The notes under the pieces: generated by a model
What the model was told of the DNA's origin: nothing
Database searches by the model: none
What the model saw: the letters and a program-made list of their open reading frames with translations, nothing else
Program-made: the position numbers and the translations under genes
Origin: Chryseobacterium indologenes
Lineage (GTDB): Bacteria; Bacteroidota; Bacteroidia; Flavobacteriales; Weeksellaceae
DNA length: 64,000 nucleotides
Assembly: GCF_018362995.1 (NCBI RefSeq)
Contig: NZ_CP074372.1
Coordinates: 1,612,001-1,676,000 of the forward strand
Direction: 5' to 3'
Shown here: positions 53,685 through 62,236 of the stretch, in pieces
How the letters are laid out: each line of letters begins with the position of its first letter
Numbering within the stretch: the stretch's first letter is position 1

Positions 53685-53700
53685 AACACATATATGTGTT
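53685..53700. promoter_or_regulatory. Perfect 16-bp palindrome, candidate XRE operator
   Basis: AACACATATATGTGTT is its own reverse complement. It lies 42 bp upstream of the leftward unknown gene and 34 bp upstream of the XRE gene. TACATTTA on the minus strand near 53665 may be the -7 box of the leftward gene, which would put the palindrome over the -33 region. Confidence 0.65.
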
Positions 53701-53734
53701 GATGAAAAATTTTAGAAAGCTCAAACTTTACTAA

Positions 53735-54043
53735 ATGTATAAATGGCAAATAGAAGAATTAAAATTTCAAATTGGAAAGCTTATTCAATTATATAGGTTA
53801 AAAAGGGGACTTTCACAGTTTCAGCTTGGAAATGAGCTTAATATCTCAAGTAACCATGTTGGTAGAATTGAAAGAGCCGAAACGAATCCAACCATTGAAA
53901 GTCTTATCCTATTTTGTAATTTTCTTGAAATTGATCTATTACATTTATTTACAAAACTCAATGAAAAAGACTTAAAGAAGATTGAAAGTGAAATCGATCA
54001 GCTACAAAAAGAATTTAAAAATCAAAATAAGAGAAAATCCTGA
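53735..54043 (+). CDS. XRE-family HTH regulator
   Basis: 102 residues. The HTH is IQLYRLKRGLSQFQLGNELN followed by ISSNHVGRIERAETNPTIES and LILFCNFLEIDLLHLF, a textbook lambda-Cro/C1-type fold. The C-terminal 25 residues are a charged helix. Probably self-regulated through the palindrome just upstream. Its stop codon lies inside the stem of its own terminator. Confidence 0.9.
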   Translation: MYKWQIEELKFQIGKLIQLYRLKRGLSQFQLGNELNISSNHVGRIERAETNPTIESLILFCNFLEIDLLHLFTKLNEKDLKKIESEIDQLQKEFKNQNKRKS

Positions 54044-54062
54044 CGAAAGTTGGGATTTTTTT
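54034..54062 (+). terminator. Terminator overlapping the XRE stop codon
   Basis: AAAATCCTGAC (54034-54044) pairs with GTTGGGATTTT (54049-54059), with two G-T pairs, around a GAAA tetraloop, and ends in a T-run. The TGA stop codon (54041-54043) is part of the stem. Confidence 0.8.
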
Positions 54063-54214
54063 GTACGAAATTTTCGAAATCTTTAAGAAATTCCGTGAAA
54101 ATACTGATTGAAAATTTTAAGAGGGTTTTTATTTTTGGAGTTTACGGGAGTCCGTAAAATAATATAAATCATCATTTATAAATTTGACTTAGTTAACAAT
54201 AAAATATTAATATT

Positions 54215-54346
54215 ATGGGACTTAAACCAGGGCCAAAAAGAACAGCGATATCAACTGGCAAACCAGATAAACGCCAGCGTGATAATAAAGAGACACCAGG
54301 AAATACACCTTCTTTAAAACCACCTAAGAAACAGCAAGGTAAATAA
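54215..54346 (+). CDS. Small basic 43-residue protein
   Basis: ATG at 54215, TAA at 54344-54346. The product starts MGLKPGPKRTAISTGKPDKR and ends SLKPPKKQQGK; it is rich in Lys, Pro and Gly and probably disordered. It is followed at once by a good terminator (54363-54390) and preceded by about 170 bp of non-coding DNA, so it looks like a separate small transcript. I do not recognise it. Confidence 0.5.
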   Translation: MGLKPGPKRTAISTGKPDKRQRDNKETPGNTPSLKPPKKQQGK

Positions 54347-54362
54347 GCCATTATCTTGTACC

Positions 54363-54390
54363 AAATCCCAGCTTTTGTTGGGATTTCTTT
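54363..54390 (+). terminator. Terminator after the 43-residue gene
   Basis: AAATCCCA (54363-54370) with TGGGATTT (54379-54386), then CTTT. 17 bp after the stop codon. Confidence 0.75.
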
Positions 54391-54629
54391 ATAAGAATTT
54401 ATTCATCTAATTTTTTTAATAATTTTCCCTAAAAAATTTCTCAGTTTTCCGAGACCCCTTGACTTTATTTTTTATAAAAAACTGCAATTAAGTTTTTTAT
54501 ATTTAAACTCATCTACTCTTTCAATTAAAGAGTGATAATTTTTAAGATATGATAAAACATATATTATTACGCAAAAAGAATGCGCAGGATTTTATTTACT
54601 TTGCAATTAATCTTTTATAAAATAACTTA

Positions 54630-55532
54630 ATGATGGATATAAAACAAGAGATTTACTCTATTGATTTTGCTAAAACCAAAGTCATTTGGTTTGCAGAGAC
54701 ACCGTTAATTGTTCCTGACACTTTCACTTTCGAGCAAGAAAAATATGTAAAAGCAGCATTAAGAACTCTATTTTATGGGAATACCTCTGTTGATAATATT
54801 TTAAAAAGTAGTTATTTTAAAAATAACGTTGAAATTATGTTAGCAAATAAAAGAGGTTACGAAAATAGTGAACTTAAAGAATATGATGATTTGAGAAATA
54901 TATTCTTTCAATTTCAAGAAAAAATTTATCTTAAATATAAACAAGTTTTAGGTGATATAAATTTTGAAGGAAAAAGTACTGCTTATTCTCATTGTGGTAT
55001 AATTTATAAAAAACTAGATAGTAATTTTAGCGCATTAAGAATGTTGATAAAATATGATTATATTTACGAATGCTATGCGATAATTCGACAAATAATAGAA
55101 CAAATCGCATTTGCATACGACACACAATTCAGAAATGAAATTGAAGATTTCCAATCACCTACCAGGTCAATTTCCAAATTAAAAGAATTTTATCCAAGTA
55201 TTGGTATTTTTTACGGAGAACTTAGTTCAAAAACACACATTGACTCTTCTCAATTTCCAAATCATTTCTATGTAAATCTTAAAAATAAAGAAGACGCTGG
55301 AGTTATTCTAAGATCTAGAGAAAAAACATTTTTGATATGTCATCGAGCTTTAATTATGCTTGATTTATATGCATGTGTTTTTGAACATATATTCTATACC
55401 GATATTAATGACTTTTCATGTATAAAAAAGAACAAAACTCTTTTAAAAAAGAGAGAAACAAGAAATTACATCAATGTCTTTGGAAAGAATTACAGTAGAC
55501 TTATGAAAAAAAAGTTCGCAAAAGACGACTAA
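54630..55532 (+). CDS. Uncharacterised 300-residue protein, AT-rich gene
   Basis: Soluble and mostly helical, with many Lys, Asn, Ile and Tyr residues, and visibly more AT-rich than its neighbours, so recently acquired. The middle part YIYECYAIIRQIIEQIAFAY, followed by SKLKEFYPSIGIFYGELSSK and THIDSSQFPNHFYV, recalls helical proteins of the DUF5677 kind, but this is not a firm match. No enzyme motif. It stands alone between a small gene and an integration scar, a typical spot for defence or other accessory cargo. Confidence 0.55.
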   Translation: MMDIKQEIYSIDFAKTKVIWFAETPLIVPDTFTFEQEKYVKAALRTLFYGNTSVDNILKSSYFKNNVEIMLANKRGYENSELKEYDDLRNIFFQFQEKIYLKYKQVLGDINFEGKSTAYSHCGIIYKKLDSNFSALRMLIKYDYIYECYAIIRQIIEQIAFAYDTQFRNEIEDFQSPTRSISKLKEFYPSIGIFYGELSSKTHIDSSQFPNHFYVNLKNKEDAGVILRSREKTFLICHRALIMLDLYACVFEHIFYTDINDFSCIKKNKTLLKKRETRNYINVFGKNYSRLMKKKFAKDD

Positions 55533-55655
55533 CTTTGGACCAAGCTTAAAGGAAATAATCTTCTTTACCAGCTCAAATTCGGGAGACCTTCCACACCAGA
55601 ACACAATATTTAAAAAATGATAACTAACAATCATTTCTCTTTATCACATATACCC

Positions 55656-55663
55656 TATTTTTG
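55656..55663 (+). promoter_or_regulatory. -7 box left in front of the broken gene
   Basis: TATTTTTG, a full match to TAnnTTTG, lies 12 bp before the ATG at 55676; TTTC at 55634-55637 is a poor -33 candidate at 18 nt. Confidence 0.4.
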
Positions 55664-55675
55664 TAAAAAAAACTA

Positions 55676-55829
55676 ATGGACAAATTAAGTTTTCTGGAAG
55701 TTATTGCTGCTTGCCGTATTTTTGTTAACGATAAAAACAGAAAGAAAACTGGAAAACAGATTATTTGCAGCGTTTCTTATCATTAATGCCATTGATATCA
55801 GCGGAATTTTTATGCGTCGAGATCACTAA
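55676..55829 (+). pseudogene. N-terminal remnant of a membrane-anchored AraC-type gene
   Basis: The first frame reads MDKLSFLEVIAACRIFV and then leaves homology. In the next frame the sequence continues as FLLTIKTERKLENRLFAAFL, IINAIDISGIFM and a stop near 55829. Together they resemble the first two membrane helices of multi-span AraC-type regulators of Bacteroidota. A frameshift and a large deletion have removed the rest. The end runs directly into the tRNA-end scar. Confidence 0.5.
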
Positions 55830-55834
55830 AAGCC
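55816..55834 (+). repeat. tRNA-Arg 3'-end scar
   Basis: GTCGAGATCAC followed by TAAAAGCCAAATGG matches the tRNA-Arg 3' end and flank (14538-14562) at 20 of 25 positions. The hairpin that follows is of the same type as at 63.1 kb. Confidence 0.65.
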
Positions 55835-55874
55835 AAATGGGGCTACTTATTAAGACAAGTAGCCCTATTTTTAT
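55835..55874 (+). terminator. Terminator, part of the 55.8 kb scar
   Basis: AAATGGGGCTACTT (55835-55848) with AAGTAGCCCTATTT (55857-55870), one G-T pair, same loop sequence as at 63.1 kb, T-rich end. Stem bases differ from the 63.1 kb copy in a compensated way. Confidence 0.8.
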
Positions 55875-55928
55875 TTGTTTCGATAGCACTATTTACCGGA
55901 TTAATATCTTTTTACAGTCTTTAAGAAA

Positions 55929-56705
55929 TCACCCCTTTGCAGCCAGATTCTTTTTAATTTTCATCATCAAAAAATCCGGAGTTACGCGTGGAATATTAGA
56001 CAGGAACCAGTTCATAAAACCGACAATTTTCTTACCTTTTCCATGTAAAAGAAGTTTTACACCTTCTTTTGCAACCACCTCGGGCTTAACGGGTTTATTG
56101 CTTTTCATCATATTGGCTTGGAGCATTTCTTCATTATAGAAGCCTGTATCGATCGGCCCGGGACATAATGCTGTTACAACTACGCCCGTTCCTTCCAGTT
56201 CGGAAGCGAGGGTTTCGGTAAAAGCCAGAACAAAAGTTTTCGTTGCAGAATACACCGAATAATAAGGGAATGGCAAGAATGCCATCAGAGATGAGATATT
56301 CATAATCCTGCCTGATTTTCTGGCCACCATATCTTTGACAAACAATTTGTTAAGTGCCACGAGACTGGAAATATTCAAATCGATCATTTTTAATTCTTCT
56401 TCCAATGATGTTTTTGTAAATTCCCCGTAAGTTCCTACACCAGCATTATTAACCAATCCGGTTACAAACAGATTTCTGTCCTGAACTTCACGGTATAGTG
56501 CAACGGCATTTTCAACAACAGACAAATCTTTGACAATATATTCCACGGAAATTCCGTATGTAGCAGTGAGTTCTGATGCAAGTTTTTTGAGCTTATCTTC
56601 GCTTCGGGCTACCAAAATCAGATCTTTTTTTAATTCAGCTAACTGAACGGCCATATGGTAACCTATCCCGGATGATGCGCCTGTTATTAAAATGTATTCT
56701 TTCAT
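55929..56705 (-). CDS. Classical SDR oxidoreductase
   Basis: 258 residues. TGASSGIGYHMAVQL cofactor loop, NNAGVGTYGEF, ISSLMAFLPFP with the catalytic serine and YSATK as the Tyr/Lys pair, then CPGPIDTGF. The C-terminus (MNWFLSNIPRVTPDFLMMKI, IKKNLAAKG) is the amphipathic tail of the DltE-like SDR subgroup. Only 12 bp after the RND permease, so it is the last gene of the efflux operon. Confidence 0.87.
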   Translation of the reverse strand: MKEYILITGASSGIGYHMAVQLAELKKDLILVARSEDKLKKLASELTATYGISVEYIVKDLSVVENAVALYREVQDRNLFVTGLVNNAGVGTYGEFTKTSLEEELKMIDLNISSLVALNKLFVKDMVARKSGRIMNISSLMAFLPFPYYSVYSATKTFVLAFTETLASELEGTGVVVTALCPGPIDTGFYNEEMLQANMMKSNKPVKPEVVAKEGVKLLLHGKGKKIVGFMNWFLSNIPRVTPDFLMMKIKKNLAAKG

Positions 56706-56717
56706 TTTTATTCAATT

Positions 56718-59700
56718 TTAATATTCTTCTTTGTTTTCAATGTCCAGACTTGGAGGAATCAGTTTGTACATTACCGGCGTAACAATTCTAGAGAGAATCG
56801 TCGAGCTGATAAGTCCGCCAATCAATACGATGGCTAATGGAGCGATCAAAGGATTGGAGTTTAAAGCCAAAGGAATTAAACCGCAGATCGCCGTGATGGA
56901 AGTTAAAACTACAGGAAGAAAACGCGTTTCACCCGCAATAGCAATAGCCTCATCAATCGAATGGCCTTCCAATCTCAACTGGTTGGTAAAATCCACCAGT
57001 AACAGAGAATTTTTAACCTGAATTCCGGACAGTCCGATAAATCCGATGATTGCCACTAATGACATCGGGCTTCCATCAATCAGTAACAAAATGACACCTC
57101 CCAAAATCCCCAATGGAATAATCGACAATACAATGATAATTCCTTTAAAAGTTTTAAACTGAAGCAACAGCACCGCAATGAAAAGAAAAGTGCTTAAGAT
57201 AATGACAGAAATGAAATTTCCTCCTAATGCATCGCCTTCTGATTCCTTTTCTCCCGACAGTTTATAGTAATAGCCTTTTGGCATTTTCAGCTGATCCAAT
57301 TGAGGAATAATGTCAACCAATAAATCATTGGCATAATATCCTTTTCCAGACATGGCCGAAACCTTTGCAAATCTTGATTTATTGAAATGGTTGATTGCCG
57401 TAGGAGATGTTTCAAATGAAACGGCAGCAATCTCATTGAGCGCAATTGGTACGCCTTGCACATTATTGACATACAGATTCTTCAGGGCGTCCAGATTAGA
57501 AAATTTTTCTCTCGGTAAAGTCAGCGTTACTGTTCTTGCATCGCCGCGGTCGTCGATGTAGTCTCCCACCGGCAATCCGGCTACGGCAAGACGAATGACT
57601 TTATCCACCTCACTCGTCATCACTCCTAGAGTTCTCGCTTTTTCCTTGTTGATTTTTACTTTAACATCGGTTTTGTAGGTGTTTAGTTCATTGTTGATGT
57701 ACATCGTTCCTTCTTGTTTTCTCAAAATATTTTCTACCTGAGAAGAAAGTTGCCTCAAAACAGCAGGATCTTCCCCAAATAAGCGCACGACAATATTGGC
57801 TTCAATCGGAGTTCCCTGTTCAAAATCTTTTACCTCAACTTTGGCGTAAGGCATTGTTTTGAATTTTTCCCTTAAAGTTTCAATCAAAGCAGTCTTCGTT
57901 TCAGGTTTTGCTTCGTCATCCAACTGCACAAAGATCTGCGCAAAATCAGGCTTTCTGTCCTGTGGATGCACATTGTAGTAAATCTGTGGATTTCCTTTTC
58001 CAACATTGGAAGTGTAAAAGGTTATTTCTTGATGCTTTTTTAATTCTGATTCAACAATCCTGGCAACACGGTCACTCTCTGAAATATTAGACTGAAGCGG
58101 TGTTTTGATATTGATCAGAAACATCGGTTTTTCTGAAGTTGGGAATAATTTAAAACCTGTTAAACTGAATAATCCAAATGCCAAAACACTTAATGCGATT
58201 GAAATTCCGATTGTTATTTTGGGATATTTCAAGGCTTTCGGCATAATTCCTTTGTAACTGTTGGTCAGAAATTTCTGAAGATACTGTAGGAAAATATTTC
58301 CACCTTCGTGGTCGTGGGTCTTCAGGAATCGGCTGCCTAAAAATGGAACAAGGGTTAGCGCAACCAGCATGGACGCCAAAACACTCGTAATTACAGCTAC
58401 CGGAAGGCTCCGTATGAATTCCCCTGCGATATCAGGAAGGAATACCAATGGTAAAAATGCAATGATCAATGTTGCGGTACATCCTACAACCGCCAAACCG
58501 ATCTGTTTGGTTCCTTTAAGAACCGCATCTTTTTTAGAATGCCCTTCACGTAACCAGCGCTCTATATTTTCCACAACCACAATACTGTCATCAACCAATA
58601 ATCCCAATGCTACAACCAATCCCACGATGCTCAACTGATTCAGTGAAAATCCTAATGCATTCATCGCAATTAAACCTAATGCCAACGAAAGCGGAATTGA
58701 AATCATTACAATAACAGATGCTCTTGAACCTAAAGGCAGTAGTGTAATGATAACCAAAACAATGGCTAATCCGAAGTCAAAACCTAAATGACCCAGCCGC
58801 TGGGAAACCATATCAGCCTGGTCGAAGTTTTTGATCATCTTAATATTTTCAGGAAGATCTTTTGAGAATTCTTCCAAAATAGGGGCAAATTGTTTCTGAA
58901 CATCGGTAATATTCACATTATCCTTCATTCCGGCACTTACAAGAATGCAACGATGGCCATTGATTCGGGTGATATGGTCAACGGTCTGCGATTTGTAACC
59001 AACCTCGGCAACGTCTTTCATATAGACAATCTTACCATTGGCATTATAAATGACGGTGTTGGCAACATCCTGTTCATTTTTGAATTTACCGCTGGTTTTA
59101 ACATTGAACACCTTGGTTCCCATATCGATACTTCCTCCGGGGATATCGGCTGCCTCACTCTGCAAACTTCCCATCACAACATTTAAGGGTATTCTCAGTT
59201 GTGCAAGCTTATCCAGTTTAAGATCAACCCTAATCTCCTGCTCTGGCATTCCTGAGTAGATGACATTTTTAAGATTCGTGATCTTTTCAAGTTTTGTTTT
59301 AAGCTTATCTGCCTCATCCCGAAGTTTTTTCTCGGAAGCACTCTCAGAAACCAGGGCAACCTGCAGAATTTTCACATCAGAAGATGATATCTTTTCTGTT
59401 TTGATCTGATAAATATCTTTCGGAAGCTCACTGTTTTTTAAGGCATTAATCTCAGTTGAAATTTCCTGATACTTATTATCAACATCAACACCATATTTAA
59501 ATTTAACCTGAAAAGCGGCAACGCCGTCTTCTACAGTCGTCAGTATTTTATCAATATTTTCCAGCCCGTAGATTTTATTTTCGATGGGCTTTACCACCTG
59601 CTCTTCCATATCTTTCGGGCTTGTTCCGGGATAGATCACGGTGATCAGATATTGTGGCGGATGCGTGGATGGATCTTCGGATCTTGGCATTGTGAAGAGC

Positions 59701-59783
59701 GTTAAGAAACCGACCACCGCAACAAGAAGAAATATGATCAGCGTAAACTGATAATTTTTAACGGCAAAATTTGTAATCTTCAT
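56718..59783 (-). CDS. RND-family efflux permease
   Basis: 1021 residues, standard for the family, with 12 membrane helices and two large periplasmic loops. The proton relay is intact: VALGLLVDDSIVVVENIERW supplies the paired Asp of TM4 and GIQVKNSLLLVDF the Lys of TM10. The start MKITNFAVKNYQFTLIIFLL and MPRSEDPSTHPPQYLITVIY fit the HAE1-like branch rather than heavy-metal CzcA. It forms a tripartite pump with the adaptor (6 bp upstream) and the TolC-like protein. Confidence 0.93.
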   Translation of the reverse strand: MKITNFAVKNYQFTLIIFLLVAVVGFLTLFTMPRSEDPSTHPPQYLITVIYPGTSPKDMEEQVVKPIENKIYGLENIDKILTTVEDGVAAFQVKFKYGVDVDNKYQEISTEINALKNSELPKDIYQIKTEKISSSDVKILQVALVSESASEKKLRDEADKLKTKLEKITNLKNVIYSGMPEQEIRVDLKLDKLAQLRIPLNVVMGSLQSEAADIPGGSIDMGTKVFNVKTSGKFKNEQDVANTVIYNANGKIVYMKDVAEVGYKSQTVDHITRINGHRCILVSAGMKDNVNITDVQKQFAPILEEFSKDLPENIKMIKNFDQADMVSQRLGHLGFDFGLAIVLVIITLLPLGSRASVIVMISIPLSLALGLIAMNALGFSLNQLSIVGLVVALGLLVDDSIVVVENIERWLREGHSKKDAVLKGTKQIGLAVVGCTATLIIAFLPLVFLPDIAGEFIRSLPVAVITSVLASMLVALTLVPFLGSRFLKTHDHEGGNIFLQYLQKFLTNSYKGIMPKALKYPKITIGISIALSVLAFGLFSLTGFKLFPTSEKPMFLINIKTPLQSNISESDRVARIVESELKKHQEITFYTSNVGKGNPQIYYNVHPQDRKPDFAQIFVQLDDEAKPETKTALIETLREKFKTMPYAKVEVKDFEQGTPIEANIVVRLFGEDPAVLRQLSSQVENILRKQEGTMYINNELNTYKTDVKVKINKEKARTLGVMTSEVDKVIRLAVAGLPVGDYIDDRGDARTVTLTLPREKFSNLDALKNLYVNNVQGVPIALNEIAAVSFETSPTAINHFNKSRFAKVSAMSGKGYYANDLLVDIIPQLDQLKMPKGYYYKLSGEKESEGDALGGNFISVIILSTFLFIAVLLLQFKTFKGIIIVLSIIPLGILGGVILLLIDGSPMSLVAIIGFIGLSGIQVKNSLLLVDFTNQLRLEGHSIDEAIAIAGETRFLPVVLTSITAICGLIPLALNSNPLIAPLAIVLIGGLISSTILSRIVTPVMYKLIPPSLDIENKEEY

Positions 59784-59789
59784 CGTTTC

Positions 59790-60833
59790 TTAATTAATAA
59801 TTTTAATGATTGATTGCTCATTCAGATAAGCACTGTTGGAGATTACGATTTTATTGTTCTTTTGAAGTCCGTCCTTTACAAAAACTTTATCATTTTCAAA
59901 TCTGGCAATCGTAATAGGTCTTTTCTTTACCTTGTTGTTTTCTACCACAAAAACAAAAGCTTTGTTCCCGTCAGCTTCAATTAAGGAATTGTAGGGAACC
60001 ATTATAAAATCTTCCGAATGCTCAGTTTTAATCTCGGCTTTTCCAAACATTCCTACTGCGGGCTTGCTGTCATTCATCGTCAGTTTAAGCTCCACCTGAA
60101 AAGAGCCAAGCGCCATATCAGCTGCCTGCGACTTCCTGAAAATAAAGGCATCGAAACTTTTACCGGGATAGCCATCCAATGTAACTACTGCTTTTTGGCC
60201 GATCTTTACAGAAGCCCATTCGGTATCGGTAAGTCCTACTTTCAATAGATAATTATTATTGTTGGAAGTTTCATTAATCATGAGAACCGGTGAGCCTGGT
60301 CCTACAATCTCACCTTTACCGGCCACTTTTTGGGAAACGAAACCGTCCGCGGCTGCATAAATTTTTGCATATCTGGCATTGAATGCAACCACATCTTTCT
60401 GTTTACGGGCGATATCCAGTCCGGTCTTGGTGTTCTGAACCTGCTCCAAGGTATACACGCTGTCTTTATATAAGTTGGTGGCGCGTCTGTAATCACGTTC
60501 GTATTTCTGCACATTTAAATCCGACTGATTGAGGCCTGAACGAATCTCTGTCTCGTCCAAAGTGGCCAGTAGCTGACCTTTTCTGAAAAACTGTCCTTCC
60601 TCCACAAAAATTCCGTTCACAACTCCTCCTATTTTAAAGGAATAGGTGGTTTCATTTTCTGTGGTTACCAAACCGGAGGCATTAATGTTTGAAGCAAGAG
60701 CCAATGATCCTACAGACGCTGTTTTTACGGCAATTATATCAGTTGTTTCAAATGGTTTTGACTCTTTTTTTTCTTCTTTGCAGGAAGCTGTCAGCAAGAT
60801 TGAAAGCAGGGATATGGTTATGGTTTTATTCAT
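59790..60833 (-). CDS. RND efflux membrane-fusion (adaptor) protein
   Basis: 347 residues from MNKTITISLLSILLTASCKE; an in-frame upstream ATG at 60965 lies inside the TolC gene and is unlikely. Cys18 suggests a lipoprotein. The barrel-hairpin-lipoyl order is visible: KIGGVVNGIFVEEGQFFRKG, the lipoyl half QLLATLDETEIRSGLNQSDL, helical hairpin, and YAAADGFVSQKVAGKGEIVG. It links the permease with the TolC channel. Gaps to its neighbours are 16 and 6 bp. Confidence 0.92.
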   Translation of the reverse strand: MNKTITISLLSILLTASCKEEKKESKPFETTDIIAVKTASVGSLALASNINASGLVTTENETTYSFKIGGVVNGIFVEEGQFFRKGQLLATLDETEIRSGLNQSDLNVQKYERDYRRATNLYKDSVYTLEQVQNTKTGLDIARKQKDVVAFNARYAKIYAAADGFVSQKVAGKGEIVGPGSPVLMINETSNNNNYLLKVGLTDTEWASVKIGQKAVVTLDGYPGKSFDAFIFRKSQAADMALGSFQVELKLTMNDSKPAVGMFGKAEIKTEHSEDFIMVPYNSLIEADGNKAFVFVVENNKVKKRPITIARFENDKVFVKDGLQKNNKIVISNSAYLNEQSIIKIIN

Positions 60834-60849
60834 AATAACTGTGTTGATT

Positions 60850-62184
60850 TTATTGATTAAGATTGAAAGTGGCATTGGCTCTTTCCAGTTCTGCGAAGGC
60901 AATCCATGAATTGTAAAGGGCAATGTTGGTATTAAGCTGTGTGTTGACGACCTGATTTTGGGCATCCAGCAATTCGATGTAGATCGCTAAACCTTCTTTG
61001 TATAATTTGGTGACATCATCATTGTATTTTGTAGCGGTCTCTTTCTGTTTACTGTCAGATTCATACTGTTCCAAAGCGGATTTTAAATTATTTTGAGAAA
61101 CCTGAAACTGGAGTAACAACTGCTGTTTGGCATTATTGATCTGAGAATCTAATTTTTTACTTTCTTCATCTACCTGTTTCAGTTTGTACTTATTTTTATT
61201 ACCTGAAAAAATATTCCATTCCAGGCTCAGACCTGCAAAATAATAGCGTGAAGTCTTATCAACCCTGAAATCAAAATCCTGAAAACCGAGATCTGCGAAG
61301 CCGCTTAGTTTTGGAAACCAACTGGATCTTGTCAGCTGATACACATTTTCATTGATCTCTTTAGCCTGATTCAGCTTCTGCAATTCTTCCCTGTTTTCTG
61401 TATTTTCCGAGAGCAATTCTGTCGGAATTTCTATAATTTCATCGGTTTCAATCTCAGTATCCAGCTTCTGATTCAACAGAAAATTAAAGTAAGACTGGGC
61501 ATTTTTGCTTGTATTGATGGCGGTTTCGAGATTAGCCTGAATTCTTGTTACTTCATTATCACTTCTCAGTACTGCTGTACGATTGATTTTGTCATTCTTA
61601 AAAAGCGCTCTGTTCACTCTCTGATTTTCCTTCACCATCGATAAAGCATTCTGATAAATTCTGATACCTTCTAAAGATTGCAAGTATTTATAGTATGCAA
61701 TCTTGATATCCTTTACCAATTCGCGCCGGTAAATTTCCAGTTCAATTTTTTGTAAACCCGCTTGCTGTGTTTTAATCTTTTTGTTGTAAATAATCTCATA
61801 ATTCAAAAGCGGCATTGTCGTATGAAGCTTTATGTCATAGAAATTATTAGGATTAATCAACACCGACTGATTCTCCAGCGAAGGAAAAGCGTTGGAATTG
61901 GTGATCTGATTCAAGGTGCTGTACACAGGATTCAGCATATCCCCGATGGGAATATCAATCGTTCTTCCACCGTCGGCAATCGTGTAATTGGTTATTAAAG
62001 CTACCGAAGGTGAAAACAGTGACTTAGCTTCCTGTAAAGCATACAGGCTTTTATTGATATCAAAATTTCTTTGTTTGATAACTTCATTATTTTCAAGACC
62101 GATTTCGATGTATCGATCAAGGTTAGTTTGGGAATATGTGATGCATCCTAAACAAATCAGTAATAACATTGACAGTTTTTTCAT
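60850..62184 (-). CDS. TolC-family outer-membrane efflux protein
   Basis: 444 residues with a signal peptide (ending ITYSQ-TNL). Two OEP repeats of long amphipathic helices, for example ALQEAKSLFSPSVALITNYT and NNLKSALEQYESDSKQKETA, and a final NTNIALYNSWIAFAELERA. It is the outer-membrane channel of the tripartite pump encoded by the operon tolC-adaptor-permease-SDR. The promoter region contains a TetR-type palindrome. Confidence 0.92.
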   Translation of the reverse strand: MKKLSMLLLICLGCITYSQTNLDRYIEIGLENNEVIKQRNFDINKSLYALQEAKSLFSPSVALITNYTIADGGRTIDIPIGDMLNPVYSTLNQITNSNAFPSLENQSVLINPNNFYDIKLHTTMPLLNYEIIYNKKIKTQQAGLQKIELEIYRRELVKDIKIAYYKYLQSLEGIRIYQNALSMVKENQRVNRALFKNDKINRTAVLRSDNEVTRIQANLETAINTSKNAQSYFNFLLNQKLDTEIETDEIIEIPTELLSENTENREELQKLNQAKEINENVYQLTRSSWFPKLSGFADLGFQDFDFRVDKTSRYYFAGLSLEWNIFSGNKNKYKLKQVDEESKKLDSQINNAKQQLLLQFQVSQNNLKSALEQYESDSKQKETATKYNDDVTKLYKEGLAIYIELLDAQNQVVNTQLNTNIALYNSWIAFAELERANATFNLNQ

Positions 62185-62206
62185 TTAAATACATTGTTTA
62201 TAATTT

Positions 62207-62217
62207 GAACATTGTTC
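62207..62217. promoter_or_regulatory. TetR operator in front of the efflux operon
   Basis: GAAC-ATT-GTTC, inside TTTGAACATTGTTCATTTT (62204-62222), lies between the tetR stop codon and the tolC start codon. The same sequence with one base changed is in front of tetR at 62892-62902. Confidence 0.75.
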
Positions 62218-62236
62218 ATTTTTTAGACAAAAAAAT

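Larger units (their letters stand above)
55533..55928. other. 396-bp region with a broken gene and a scar
   Basis: Contains the AraC-type remnant and scar listed separately. The first ~120 bp show no gene. Confidence 0.5.

Noticed and set aside
60834..60965. N-terminal extension of the efflux adaptor
   Set aside because: The extra 44 codons lie inside the upstream tolC gene, and the internal Met begins a proper signal sequence with a cysteine.
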